Origin: Actimicrobium sp034313845
GTDB taxonomy: Bacteria; Pseudomonadota; Gammaproteobacteria; Burkholderiales; Burkholderiaceae_D
Assembly (NCBI RefSeq): GCF_034313845.1
Contig: NZ_JAVIWN010000003.1
Length of the DNA stretch: 64,000 nucleotides
Direction: 5' to 3' (one strand)
The position numbers and the translations under genes were made by a program. Each line of letters opens with the position of its first letter. The first letter of the stretch is position 1. The notes under the pieces were generated by a model. The model was not told the DNA's origin. It searched no databases and saw nothing but the letters and a program-made list of their open reading frames with translations. This document shows positions 33,114 to 42,585 of this stretch, piece after piece.

Positions 33114-33830
33114 TTGTTAGCACGCCGGCACCGCAACTTCCTTATTGCCCAATTCGCCATCTCTATGCTGGCGCGAATTTCGGTGCCTGTCGTGGATTGT
33201 CCGCCAGGCCCGTCATTGGCTCTAACGCGGACAGCCCTCGAATACTGTGACAGCGAGATTGAACTCCGACGTGGCGACAAGACCGTTTTTATTCGTGACG
33301 TATCGGATCCGGTCGTCATCGGCGTATTTTTGGGCGAGTTAACGCAGTGCGACCTCAGATCGTCGTGATGATCGGCCTTCCTGCCAGTACGCGCATTCGG
33401 CCCCAGCGTGCGAAGCGATCAAGGCCGCACGGGTCTCACGCGTTCGCAAACCCTAGCCGGACCATCTGCCGCGCGTGACCATCACCTATCCCGCGTCAGC
33501 CTGTGACTGCCCGAACTGTGGCAGCGCACGGCAAGCGGTCGGCGAGGACGTCGCCTGGCAGCTCGAATTCATTCCAGCGGGCGTTCGCGGCATTCGTCAT
33601 GGTCGGACGAAATTGAGCTGCGCACTTTGCGACACGCTGGTGCAACCACCAGCGCCATCCCGTCCGATCGCACGTGGTATCGCCGGCAAGGGATTTCTGG
33701 CAGATGTCCTGGTCTCCATGTACCGCGACCATTTGCCGTTCTAACGGGAAAGTCAGATCTATGCACGCGAAGGCGTCGGGCTTGAGTGCTCGACACTTCT
33801 TGCTTGGATGCTGACTTGCTGTGTAAGCGT
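33114..33830 (+). pseudogene. Decayed IS66 element with tnpA, tnpB and tnpC fragments
   Basis: Three relics are in IS66 order on +, opposite to the intact copy. A frame at 33114-33368 starts with RRHRNF and ends with an EIELRRGDKTVFIRDVSDP-like tail as in TnpA, with the helix-turn-helix missing. Its TGA overlaps an ATG at 33368 that opens MIGLPASTRI, matching the TnpB start (intact copy: MIGLPVGTRI). After an internal deletion, TnpC sequence runs from EAIKAARVSRVRKP (about 33412) through the zinc-finger part CDCPNCGSARQAVGEDV to YRDHLPF. It is cut by TAG at 33454-33456 and TAA at 33742-33744, then continues with SQIYAREGV. GTAAGCGTTTAC at 33823-33834 might be the old right end. Confidence 0.8.
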
Positions 33831-33950
33831 TTACGTTTGAAATGATGCGATCAATGACCTGATAGCAGTAAGCATAAACTGACAGGTTGTGCCAAACTCT
33901 TAAAACACTGTTCTGTTGTGACGGCGCGTCCCTTTTTTCGGAATTTTTGA

Positions 33951-35732
33951 ATGAGCTCGTTCTTTGTTGGTTTTAATTTTTTTAAAGTGCTTCCATTTCT
34001 GCTGAGCTTATTGCTCTTGTCTTCTTCGCTGCAGGCAAATGCTGCAGATAATTACCTCGAGCCAGAACAAGCATTTCGTTTTTCTGCAGAGATATCGTCG
34101 CCAGGAACGGTAACAGTTACCTACGATATCGCAGATGGCTACTATATGTACCGAGATAATTTTCGGTTCAAGTCGAGCAATGGAAGCTTGGGAGAGGCGG
34201 TATTTCCAGCGGGAAAAGTTAAGTTCGATGAAACTTTTCAAAAAAATGTAGAGACTTACCGTAAAAAACTACGATTCAATATCCCGGTTTTTGCTGATGG
34301 CGGGTTCGATTTAATAGTAACGGGCCAAGGCTGTGCAGATGCAGGTCTTTGTTATGCGCCAATGGACAGCATAATAAAGCTCTCAACTAGTTCACCATCG
34401 GGTTCAAGCCGTCCGCCCGCCGTAGGCTTTACAACTGACAATGATGGAGCGCTAACGCGTGGTACACAAACTGAAACGGGACGCATAGCTTCCGTTCTAA
34501 AAAGTGGCCAGCTATTTTTAATCTTACCCATCTTTTTTATCTTGGGTCTCGGACTCTCGCTCACACCCTGCGTTTTACCGATGGTGCCAATACTCTCTTC
34601 AATTATTGTGGGCGAGGGTGGCGGCGTCAGTCGACGAAGAGGGTTTTTGTTGGCGCTGACCTATTCGCTTGGTATGGCCCTCGTCTACACACTACTTGGC
34701 ATTGCGGCAGGGCTAATTGGTGAGGGACTTTCGGCAACATTGCAAAATCCCTGGGTACTCTCCTTGTTCGCCTTGTTGATGGTGGGGTTTGCGTTGTCTA
34801 TGTTTGGCGTCTATCAACTACAAGTTCCTCCGGTCATTCAACAGAAGCTGATTCGGTTATCGGGAAATCGCTCCTCTGGCAAATTATTGGGAGTTTTCGT
34901 CATGGGGGCAATCTCGGCATTGATCGTTGGCCCTTGTGTTGCTGCACCTTTAGCTGGTGCGCTGGTATATATCAGTCAGTCGCGTGACGTTGTTGTTGGC
35001 GGCAGTGCGTTGTTTGCAATGGCGATCGGTATGAGCGTCCCGCTACTGATACTTGGTCTATCTGCAGGCATTCTTTTGCCGCGCACCGGTGCGTGGATGG
35101 AGGACGTGAAAAAGTTTTTTGGTGTCTTGATGCTCGGAGTTGCTTTGTGGATGGTGTCGCCATTTCTTTTGCCACTGATACAGATGCTCGGATGGAGCGC
35201 GATCGGGATTGGTTATGGGGCATATGTCTTGTCGGCCAAACCACATGGTTGGATCGCAAAAGCCATCGGTATCAGTTTCATTGCTCTGGGTTCGATGCAA
35301 TTGTTGGGCTTGGCAAGTGGTGGTCGCGATGCGTTCGCACCGCTGGAACACTTACGTGGCGCGCAAGCACCCGGCCTGCACTTTGAGCAAGTAAAGTCAG
35401 TCGCTGCACTGGATGATGTTCTCAAGAAGTACAAAAACAAAACAGTGATGTTGGATTTTTACGCCGACTGGTGTGTTTCTTGCAAAGAAATGGAGCGATT
35501 GACATTTCCAGACCCACGTATTCGCCCGATACTTGAGACCATGATTTTGGTACAAGCCGATGTCACCGCCAATAATGGAGACGACAAGGCATTATTGAAA
35601 CGCTTTAACTTGTTCGGACCACCTGGCATCATTTTTTTTCGTGATGGAGCAGAGTTATCCGGAACCCGGGTTATTGGCTATCAGAATACTGAACGTTTTG
35701 CGGCATCCCTTGAGGTAACAGCGCCAAGGTGA
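33951..35732 (+). CDS. dsbD: Thiol:disulfide interchange protein DsbD
   Basis: DsbD moves electrons from cytoplasmic thioredoxin across the inner membrane to periplasmic DsbC and cytochrome c maturation thiols. The protein is 593 aa. A signal peptide covers about 1-31. The periplasmic N-terminal domain has two cysteines (GQGCADAGLCYAP). The multi-spanning central domain has the cysteine motifs LTPCVLPMVPI and VGPCVAAPLAGA. The C-terminal thioredoxin domain carries DWCVSCKEME. All six working cysteines are present. In relatives it often follows rplQ-cutA; here IS66 debris occupies that place. It fits the System II cytochrome genes 4.7 kb downstream. Confidence 0.95.
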   Translation: MSSFFVGFNFFKVLPFLLSLLLLSSSLQANAADNYLEPEQAFRFSAEISSPGTVTVTYDIADGYYMYRDNFRFKSSNGSLGEAVFPAGKVKFDETFQKNVETYRKKLRFNIPVFADGGFDLIVTGQGCADAGLCYAPMDSIIKLSTSSPSGSSRPPAVGFTTDNDGALTRGTQTETGRIASVLKSGQLFLILPIFFILGLGLSLTPCVLPMVPILSSIIVGEGGGVSRRRGFLLALTYSLGMALVYTLLGIAAGLIGEGLSATLQNPWVLSLFALLMVGFALSMFGVYQLQVPPVIQQKLIRLSGNRSSGKLLGVFVMGAISALIVGPCVAAPLAGALVYISQSRDVVVGGSALFAMAIGMSVPLLILGLSAGILLPRTGAWMEDVKKFFGVLMLGVALWMVSPFLLPLIQMLGWSAIGIGYGAYVLSAKPHGWIAKAIGISFIALGSMQLLGLASGGRDAFAPLEHLRGAQAPGLHFEQVKSVAALDDVLKKYKNKTVMLDFYADWCVSCKEMERLTFPDPRIRPILETMILVQADVTANNGDDKALLKRFNLFGPPGIIFFRDGAELSGTRVIGYQNTERFAASLEVTAPR

Positions 35733-35831
35733 AATCGACATTGCTGTTGACCGTTATTTGCATATACCTTAACTGTCGCCACAGGATTAAGCTGGCGGGG
35801 GTATAGTAAGTTTTTACTTTTGGAGAGTGAG

Positions 35832-36470
35832 ATGACTTTACGTTTAGGCGATATTGCACCAGATTTTGAACAGGATAGTTCGTTAGGGAAAATCAAGTTT
35901 TACGAATGGGCTGGGGATTCTTGGGTCGTATTATTTTCTCACCCCGCAGACTTCACCCCCGTTTGTACAACGGAACTCGGCCTGACAGCGAAGCTCAAGC
36001 CAGAGTTTGAGAAGCGTAATGTCAAAGCCATAGCGCTATCTGTCGATGCGGCTGATAAACATGTTCAGTGGATCAAGGACATCGAGCAAACACAAAATAC
36101 GGTGGTGGGGTTCCCGATTCTTGCCGATTTGGACAAGTCAGTAGCCGGGCTGTACGACATGATTCATCCGAATCAATCCGACACGATGACGGTACGATCC
36201 CTGTTTGTAATTGATCCGAAGAAAAAAGTCCGGTTGATGATTACTTATCCGATGAGTACAGGCCGCAATTTCGATGAAGTTTTGCGTGTCATTGATGCTC
36301 TGCAGTTGACCGATGGATATGCGGTCGCGACACCCGGCAACTGGCGTGACGGTGACGATGTAATTATTCCCTTGTCGATTCAGGATGAAAATGTCATCAA
36401 GGAAAAATACCCAAAAGGATATACCGCGTCCAAGCCCTACTTGCGCATGACGCCACAGCCGAACAAATAA
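35832..36470 (+). CDS. 1-Cys peroxiredoxin (Prx6 group)
   Basis: This enzyme reduces hydrogen peroxide and alkyl peroxides. The 212-aa protein has the peroxidatic motif HPADFTPVCTTE near residue 45. Its long C-terminal dimerisation part (PGNWRDGDDVIIP, then YLRMTPQPNK) is typical of the Prx6/1-Cys class rather than AhpC. ATG 35832 is 6 bases after GGAG; an upstream TTG is not needed. It stands alone between dsbD and the convergent corA. The likely reductant cannot be told from sequence. Confidence 0.92.
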   Translation: MTLRLGDIAPDFEQDSSLGKIKFYEWAGDSWVVLFSHPADFTPVCTTELGLTAKLKPEFEKRNVKAIALSVDAADKHVQWIKDIEQTQNTVVGFPILADLDKSVAGLYDMIHPNQSDTMTVRSLFVIDPKKKVRLMITYPMSTGRNFDEVLRVIDALQLTDGYAVATPGNWRDGDDVIIPLSIQDENVIKEKYPKGYTASKPYLRMTPQPNK

Positions 36471-36495
36471 AAAAGCCGCAGATTTTGCTGAAGGT

Positions 36496-37587
36496 TTATT
36501 GGTCTTCCAGGTAACGTTTGCGGCGAAAAAATGCAAGTAATCCGATGACGATTACTGCCATAAAGCCCATCGTTAACCAGAAACCAGTCTTTTCCTTTAG
36601 TAAAGGCATCGCATCGAAATTCATGCCGAAGATTCCAGTGATTAAAGTCAACGGCATGAATAGGGCGGTAATGACTGTTAATGTCCGCATGATTTCGCTT
36701 GTCCGATGAGACATTGCTGAAAAATGAATCTGAACTGCCGATTCTAGCGAGGACTCAAGTCTGCGAGCATTGTTGAGTACTCGGCCTATATGCTCGATGA
36801 CATCATTGATGCGTACCAACAGCAAATCCTTGTCACGGCTGTCTTCTTTTGTCTGATACGTATCGATAATGTGGTCCCTGAGTTCTTGTAACGCATCATG
36901 CTGCTCGTCACATAAATGATCGAGTTTGCGTAATGCAATGCGGGCATCCAGTAGTACGATCCAGTCTTTGAAAGGTCTGCTTGGATTGAGCAATGCGCGT
37001 TGCCATCGATCGATCTGGTGGGTTAATGGTTGTCTTAGATCGAGATATTGATCAACCATTGCATTGAGAAGCCTAAGCATCCAGTCCTGAGGCGATGTCG
37101 GCAACCGCCCGTGTCGACTGTTACTGCCTGCTTTTCCGCGATGTTCGAGAAGTTTAACGCGTGCTGTCTGGATGGTTTTCGAGCCGGCTACGTGGACCGT
37201 AATGACAGCGCGATCCATCACCACAAAGGTTACGGGCTGAGTCAGTAATTTGCTTAGTGCTGTGGGAATTTTCTTTAAAGTGTTCGCCGCGTTTACGCTG
37301 TCGCTCTCCGGCGTTTTAGCGGACATTTCCAATTTGCGAAACACCACCATTTCATAATCATTGGTAGAGTCAAAATAGGATGGGTGCGTCAAGTTCATGA
37401 TGTCGGTCAAATGCAGGTCATAAATCGCCACACCGGTAATGTGCGCGATTTCATCCCGCCATGCTTCGACATCAACGGCTATTTCGTCTCGAGTGACATC
37501 TATCCACAAAAATCCCTCTGTAGGCAAGCCACAGGACACCTCGTGGTACTCCATGGCTTGTTGGTCAGTAATGTGGAATATGTCCAT
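36496..37587 (-). CDS. corA: CorA-like magnesium transporter
   Basis: A CorA-family divalent cation channel of 363 aa. A large cytoplasmic N-terminal domain (about 1-295) is followed by two C-terminal membrane segments. The pore signature FGMNF after LFMPLTLITGI contains the obligatory GMN. The very C-terminus is basic (FRRKRYLEDQ). It lies 9 bases downstream of hemB on the same strand, so it is probably co-transcribed with it. Magnesium is the usual substrate, but the family also includes cobalt, nickel and ZntB-like zinc transporters. Confidence 0.9.
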   Translation of the reverse strand: MDIFHITDQQAMEYHEVSCGLPTEGFLWIDVTRDEIAVDVEAWRDEIAHITGVAIYDLHLTDIMNLTHPSYFDSTNDYEMVVFRKLEMSAKTPESDSVNAANTLKKIPTALSKLLTQPVTFVVMDRAVITVHVAGSKTIQTARVKLLEHRGKAGSNSRHGRLPTSPQDWMLRLLNAMVDQYLDLRQPLTHQIDRWQRALLNPSRPFKDWIVLLDARIALRKLDHLCDEQHDALQELRDHIIDTYQTKEDSRDKDLLLVRINDVIEHIGRVLNNARRLESSLESAVQIHFSAMSHRTSEIMRTLTVITALFMPLTLITGIFGMNFDAMPLLKEKTGFWLTMGFMAVIVIGLLAFFRRKRYLEDQ

Positions 37588-37596
37588 TTGACTTTG

Positions 37597-38610
37597 TTAG
37601 CCCAGTTGTAGTCGCCGTGCAATATCGAGCGCAAAGTAAGTCAGTACACCGTCCGCACCGGCACGCTTGAACGCTATCATCGACTCCATCATGACTTTGT
37701 CATGGTCGAGCCAGCCATTTTGAGCCGCAGCTTTAAGCATCGCGTACTCGCCGCTGACCTGGTAGGCAAAGGTCGGAACCTTGAATTCGTCCTTGACGCG
37801 TCTGACGATGTCCAGATATGGCATTCCCGGTTTAACCATGACCATATCGGCACCTTCTGCAAGATCGAGCCCCACTTCTCGTAATGCTTCATCACTGTTG
37901 GCGGGGTCGATTTGATAAGTTGCCTTGTCGCTTTTACCAAGATTAACGGCCGATCCAACCGCATCGCGAAACGGACCGTAAAAAGCCGATGCATATTTCG
38001 CTGAGTAGGCCATGATCCGGGTGTGAATGAAATGATGGGTTTCAAGGGCATTGCGAATTGCACCAATACGTCCGTCCATCATGTCTGATGGCGCGACGAT
38101 GTCGACACCAGCTGCTGCTTGCGTGAGTGCCTGTCTTACGAGCAAGTGACAGGTTTCGTCGTTCAGTACATAGCCTGCGGCATTGATTACGCCATCCTGT
38201 CCATGACTTGTATAGGGGTCCAGCGCGGCGTCCGTCATGATGCCTAATTCCGGGAAGCGTTTTTTCAGTTCGCGCACCGCACGCGGGATAAGGCCATCAG
38301 GGTTCGTGGCCTCGATGCCGTCGGGTGTCTTGAGCGCATTGCTAATTACCGGGAACAAGGCCATTACCGGAATGCTCAGTGCGACGCATTCCTCTGCCAC
38401 GCTTAACAGTTCGTCGATTGAAAGGCGTTCCACGCCAGGCATGGAGCTAATTTTTTCGCGCTGGTTACTGCCTTCCTGAATGAACACCGGATAGATCAGG
38501 TCGGAGGGCGTCAATACATTCTCGCGCATCATCGCACGCGAAAAGGCATCCTTGCGCATGCGACGCATACGAAGGGCTGGAAACTGGGCGTTATTTGAGA
38601 GGTTCAACAT
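37597..38610 (-). CDS. hemB: Delta-aminolevulinic acid dehydratase (porphobilinogen synthase)
   Basis: HemB condenses two 5-aminolevulinate molecules to porphobilinogen in heme biosynthesis. The 337-aa protein starts MLNLSNNAQFPALRMRRMRK; an upstream extension of 31 codons has no similarity. The active-site lysine segment MVKPGMPYLDIVRRVKDEF and the metal/substrate region DPYTSHGQDG are present. The cysteine-rich zinc site of mammalian enzymes is replaced by the DAALDPYTSHG form, as in magnesium-type bacterial HemB. It lies upstream of corA and downstream of engB, with a 220-base gap to engB. Confidence 0.95.
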   Translation of the reverse strand: MLNLSNNAQFPALRMRRMRKDAFSRAMMRENVLTPSDLIYPVFIQEGSNQREKISSMPGVERLSIDELLSVAEECVALSIPVMALFPVISNALKTPDGIEATNPDGLIPRAVRELKKRFPELGIMTDAALDPYTSHGQDGVINAAGYVLNDETCHLLVRQALTQAAAGVDIVAPSDMMDGRIGAIRNALETHHFIHTRIMAYSAKYASAFYGPFRDAVGSAVNLGKSDKATYQIDPANSDEALREVGLDLAEGADMVMVKPGMPYLDIVRRVKDEFKVPTFAYQVSGEYAMLKAAAQNGWLDHDKVMMESMIAFKRAGADGVLTYFALDIARRLQLG

Positions 38611-38782
38611 GATCAAGGGGTTCCAAGGTTGGGAAATGAGGGTGTCCAATTTGCAGAGCAAGTTTGACCGCGGGTCGGAACTTTTTATTGCGTGGTGTCT
38701 CATAGAAGCAGGTGATGTATTTCGCCTCCCGCTTCTCCTCCCTGAGCGGGGCCGAATCGATATTCGCGATAAGGCATTCCTT

Positions 38783-38818
38783 CCCTGGAGTTACTCCCCT
38801 TTCTCCAGGGTTTTTTTT
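38783..38818 (+). terminator. Orphan intrinsic terminator on the + strand
   Basis: CCCTGGAG at 38783-38790 pairs perfectly with CTCCAGGG at 38803-38810, followed by eight Ts at 38811-38818. The T run serves only rightward transcripts, yet the flanking genes hemB and engB run leftward. A small + strand RNA, or protection of engB from antisense transcription, is possible. Confidence 0.75.
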
Positions 38819-38830
38819 CGTCTCTACAGA

Positions 38831-39550
38831 TTAGCTGTTGACGTCTTTTGTCGCAATTGAAGTAGCAGACCCCACGGCCTCTACCACTGGCGTTAGCCCG
38901 ACGAGAGCGCAGATCCTTGCGTCAGCCTCTTCAAGTCCGGTTCTTTTCAATGCTGAAAATAATTGTGCAGTGAACGGAAATGGCTTGCCATCCGTATCCA
39001 GGTAACTCGACAAGACACTGCGAGCGACACGCAAGGCCGAGGCCGCGTCGTTGCGATTGAGTTTGTCCGCTTTGGTCAATATGCAATGAATAGGTTTGCC
39101 TGTCGGCGCAAACCATTCCAGCATTTGGATGTCGAGGTCGGTAAAAGGACGCCGAACATCAATGATGAGCACCAGCGCGGCCAATTGGTCTCGGCGCTGC
39201 ACATAATCACCCAAAAGTTCTTGCCAGTGCAACTTCGCGGATCCGGATACCTCAGCGTATCCGTAACCAGGCAGGTCAACAAGCAGGGCCCGTATCTCAT
39301 CGACCTTTGTTACATCCTTGCGGTGCTGATTAATTTGCGCACCACCAATGGAGAAATAGTTGATATGCTGCGTTCGGCCTGGTGTCTTTGAAGCGAAAGC
39401 AAGCTTCTTTTGATTGCAGAGAATATTGATCGCTGTGGATTTTCCTGCATTGGAACGGCCAGCAAAGGCAATTTCAGGAACTTGTGTAGTCGGCAAATCA
39501 CGGAGATGATTCACCGTAGTGAAAAAACGGGCTTGCCAGAGTTGGGACAT
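38831..39550 (-). CDS. engB: Ribosome biogenesis GTP-binding protein EngB/YihA
   Basis: EngB is an essential small GTPase acting in 50S subunit assembly. It is 239 aa. G1 is AFAGRSNAGKSTAINIL near residue 35, the switch region is SKTPGRTQHINYF, G3 is VDLPGYGYAEV, and G4 is LTKADKLNR. The C-terminus is somewhat longer than in E. coli (about 210 aa). It is divergent from the cytochrome c4 gene, with 163 bases between that must contain promoters for both. Confidence 0.95.
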   Translation of the reverse strand: MSQLWQARFFTTVNHLRDLPTTQVPEIAFAGRSNAGKSTAINILCNQKKLAFASKTPGRTQHINYFSIGGAQINQHRKDVTKVDEIRALLVDLPGYGYAEVSGSAKLHWQELLGDYVQRRDQLAALVLIIDVRRPFTDLDIQMLEWFAPTGKPIHCILTKADKLNRNDAASALRVARSVLSSYLDTDGKPFPFTAQLFSALKRTGLEEADARICALVGLTPVVEAVGSATSIATKDVNS

Positions 39551-39713
39551 AGAGTGAACAGAAAATACGGTGAGGGAGGCGAAAATGCCAGTAAGCTATT
39601 GTACAATAAGCGGCTACGCATCAAGCCGCCACTGGCGTACAGTGAGCAGCGCAATAGTAGCAAGTCCGTCGCTATCAGGTCAGAATTTTAATATCAAGTC
39701 TCAGGGTGTTTGA

Positions 39714-40373
39714 ATGAACCGAGTTTTTTATCCCGCTGTGAAATCATTGTGCATCGCCGTTCTGGCACTATCTTCTTTCGCGCATGCTGCAGAAGAAAAA
39801 AAAGTAGGCAAGGCCGATGCTGCCAAAGGCGAAGCCATCTACACCAACGGTGATGCAACTCGGAATATCCCCGCTTGCGTTGCATGCCACGGTGCTGCAG
39901 GGAACTCAACCATTGCACAGAACCCAAAGCTTGCAGGGCAGCATGAAGCTTATTTGTATAAGCAGTTAATGAATTTCAAAGGACCCGACCGCAACAATGC
40001 GATCATGTCCATGACTGCAAAAGCGCTGACTGAAGACGAGATGAAAAATATCTCCGCTTATTTGGGGGCGCAAGTAATCAAACCCGGTGCCGCAAAAAAC
40101 AAAGACACGATTGAAGCGGGTAAGAAGATTTACCGCGGCGGAATCGCAGAAAAGAACGTGCCGGCTTGCGCATCCTGTCACGGGCCAAATGGTGCCGGAA
40201 TACCAGACCAGTTTGCTCGCCTTGGCGCACAGCATCAAGAATACACAGTGGCGCAACTGACGAATTTTAGATCAGGTACTCGTAAAAATAGTACGCAGAT
40301 GACAGCCATCGCCAAGCGTCTGTCTGACGATGAGATGCAATCGGTTGCCGACTATATTGCCGGGCTCCAATAA
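39714..40373 (+). CDS. Cytochrome c4 (diheme)
   Basis: A periplasmic diheme electron carrier, usually feeding terminal oxidases. The protein is 219 aa with a signal peptide to about residue 25 (AHA). Two heme-binding motifs, CVACH (55-59) and CASCH (about 155-159), belong to two class I cytochrome domains. Each domain has an axial methionine candidate (IMSMTAKALTEDEM and STQMTAIAKRLSDDEM). A terminator follows at 40403-40429. Position just before resB-ccsB, which would attach its hemes, is typical. Confidence 0.95.
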   Translation: MNRVFYPAVKSLCIAVLALSSFAHAAEEKKVGKADAAKGEAIYTNGDATRNIPACVACHGAAGNSTIAQNPKLAGQHEAYLYKQLMNFKGPDRNNAIMSMTAKALTEDEMKNISAYLGAQVIKPGAAKNKDTIEAGKKIYRGGIAEKNVPACASCHGPNGAGIPDQFARLGAQHQEYTVAQLTNFRSGTRKNSTQMTAIAKRLSDDEMQSVADYIAGLQ

Positions 40374-40402
40374 CTCAGAAAATCTGATTAACAAACGACC
40401 AG

Positions 40403-40429
40403 AGGGGTGGCTGAGGCCGCCCCTTTTTT
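40403..40429 (+). terminator. Cytochrome c4 gene terminator
   Basis: AGGGGTGG at 40403-40410 pairs with CCGCCCCT at 40417-40424 (one G-T pair) around CTGAGG, with Ts to 40429. It separates the cytochrome c4 gene from resB, whose start is only 14 bases further on. Confidence 0.8.
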
Positions 40430-40442
40430 ATGCTGAGTGACC

Positions 40443-42536
40443 ATGACCACAAGCACGACAGGTGTACAACTAAAAACAAATAGGCGTTGGCTCGCCACTT
40501 CGGTCGAGCTTATCTCGTCCATGCGCTTTGCGATCAGTTTGCTATCGTTGCTTGCGATCGCCTCGATTATCGGCACGGTCATGAAGCAAAATGAGCCGAT
40601 GCCAAATTACGTGAACCAGTTTGGTCCATTCTGGTTCGAAGTATTCAGCAAGATTGGCTTGTACTCGGTCTATTCCTCCTGGTGGTTTTTGCTGATACTC
40701 GCATTCCTGGTGGCTTCGACATCGTTCTGCATCACACGGAACGCGCCCAAAATGCTGAAGGACATGCGTAGCTGGCGAGAAAACGTGCGAGAACAATCGC
40801 TGCGAAATTTTCGTCATAAGGCAGAGTGGGGATTTTCAGGAACGCGCGCGGAACTGGCGACGCAGTTGACGGAGAGGATCGTTGCGCGGGGCTACAAGGT
40901 CAAGTTGATCGAAAAAGATCAGGCCATACTCTTATCAGCCAAGCAGGGCGCAGCAAATAAATGGGGATATATTTTTGCGCATAGTGCGATCGTTATTATC
41001 TGCATCGGTGGTTTGCTGGATTCCGATTTGCCTATCCGTTTTCAAGGCTGGTTTCATAATAAAACGCCGTTTATCGGTAACGGGGTCATTGCAGATATTC
41101 CAGTAGAGCATCGGCTTGGACTTGGAAATCCCACTTTTCGTGGGAATACGCTCATTCCTGAAGGTGCTAGTAGCAATACGGCGATCATTACGCAAAAAAA
41201 CGGCGTATATATCCAGGACTTGCCCTTTACCATTACTCTCAATCGCTTCATCGTCGACTTTTACTCGACGGGCATGCCGAAGTTGTTCGCCAGTGAAGTG
41301 GAGATTACCGACCATGAAACGGGCAAAAAATTTCCAGCAACCATCAAAGTCAATCAGCCGCTGCTTTATAAGGGACTGTCGGTTTTTCAGTCCAGTTTTG
41401 AAGATGGTGGCACCAAGATGAAATTGATCGGACATCCCATGTCGGGGGGGAGTGATACGGTATTTCCGTTGTCTGGCGTAGTTGGAAACACCACGCCGCT
41501 GAAAAACAATGACGTAGCGTATTCAGTTGAGTGGTCCGGCTTCAGACCCTTTAACGTAGAAAACATGGCACAAAACGGAGAAGATTTGCGGTCCGTCAAG
41601 GCCCCGCAAAGCTTTGCAGAGGGGCTTGGCAAGCATCTCGGCTCGGGTGCAAAAAGTGCTATTTCCAAAGATTTGAAAAATGTAGGGCCGAGCGTTCAAT
41701 ACAAGCTGCGCGACAAGACGGGGCAGGCGCGGGAATACCAAAATTACATGATGTCGGTAAAGTCCGATGACGGGTATGTCTTCCTTGCGGGAGTAAGGAA
41801 CTCACCGTCCGAACCATTTCGCTATCTGCGGATTCCAGCAGATGATAATGATACGGTCAATGAATGGATGCGATTACGCGCAGCAATCCAGAATCCACCG
41901 ATGCGTGAACAGGCAGCAGAAAGGTACGCGCAGCGGGCATTACCTCAGTCAAGCGATGACTCGCAGGCACTTCGCAAACAGTTGGCACAATCGGCCGCGC
42001 GCGGCATGGCAATTTTTGCCGGGGACACCAAGCAATCAGGATATGTTGCCGTATCCCGTTTCCTGGAACGTGTTCCCCAGGCCGAGCAAGAAAAAGCGGC
42101 CGATATTTTTATGAAGATCCTGAATGGCAGTTTATGGGATCTATGGCAAATTGCGCGGCAGGAGGATGGTTTGCCTGTTCTCCCTGCCGACGGAAAGCAT
42201 GCCCGGTTTTTGCAGTTAGCGACCAACGCCTACGCCGATACATTCTTTTACGGAGCGCCAACCTACTTGCAACTCAAGGAGTTTGACGAAGTCAAAGCTT
42301 CGGTGTTGCAGGTTACTCGTGCACCTGGCCAAAACGTGGTTTATCTTGGATGTCTGTTTTTAGTGCTGGGTATTTTCTCGATGTTGTACATTCGCGAACG
42401 ACGACTATGGGTGTGGATTACTTCGACAACTGATAATCAAGCCCATGCGTTAATGGCAATGAGTTCACAACGGATCACTCTCGATTTCGAAAATGAATTC
42501 GCCACATTGAAACAACAACTGCCACAAAATTCCTGA
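40443..42536 (+). CDS. resB: System II cytochrome c biogenesis protein ResB
   Basis: ResB (Ccs1) pairs with CcsB/CcsA to export heme and attach it to apocytochromes c. The protein is 697 aa. Membrane segments occur near residues 30-50 and 75-95. A further one follows the region of the lost-helix GYIFAHSAIVIICIGGLLD. A large periplasmic domain separates it from a last segment near the C-terminus (NVVYLGCLFLVLGIFSMLYI). Either GTG 40437 or ATG 40443 could start it. ccsB follows after about 50 bases. The pair replaces the CcmA-H system of many proteobacteria. Confidence 0.93.
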   Translation: MTTSTTGVQLKTNRRWLATSVELISSMRFAISLLSLLAIASIIGTVMKQNEPMPNYVNQFGPFWFEVFSKIGLYSVYSSWWFLLILAFLVASTSFCITRNAPKMLKDMRSWRENVREQSLRNFRHKAEWGFSGTRAELATQLTERIVARGYKVKLIEKDQAILLSAKQGAANKWGYIFAHSAIVIICIGGLLDSDLPIRFQGWFHNKTPFIGNGVIADIPVEHRLGLGNPTFRGNTLIPEGASSNTAIITQKNGVYIQDLPFTITLNRFIVDFYSTGMPKLFASEVEITDHETGKKFPATIKVNQPLLYKGLSVFQSSFEDGGTKMKLIGHPMSGGSDTVFPLSGVVGNTTPLKNNDVAYSVEWSGFRPFNVENMAQNGEDLRSVKAPQSFAEGLGKHLGSGAKSAISKDLKNVGPSVQYKLRDKTGQAREYQNYMMSVKSDDGYVFLAGVRNSPSEPFRYLRIPADDNDTVNEWMRLRAAIQNPPMREQAAERYAQRALPQSSDDSQALRKQLAQSAARGMAIFAGDTKQSGYVAVSRFLERVPQAEQEKAADIFMKILNGSLWDLWQIARQEDGLPVLPADGKHARFLQLATNAYADTFFYGAPTYLQLKEFDEVKASVLQVTRAPGQNVVYLGCLFLVLGIFSMLYIRERRLWVWITSTTDNQAHALMAMSSQRITLDFENEFATLKQQLPQNS

Positions 42537-42585
42537 ACCCGTCGCAGTCATCACCACCCAGGTGAGTGCGGCACCGGAGAAAATT

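Noticed and set aside
32716..33123. 135-aa leftward frame running across the right end of the IS
   Set aside because: It crosses the IS boundary and target duplication, has no recognisable motif, and cannot have existed before the insertion.
33114..33368. Independent 84-aa gene
   Set aside because: Its end has the tnpA-like tail and overlaps a tnpB-like start exactly as in IS66, so it is treated as an IS remnant.
35747..35775. Promoter TTGACC-17-TAACTG before the peroxiredoxin gene
   Set aside because: The spacing is right but the -10 is poor, so it is not listed as a feature.
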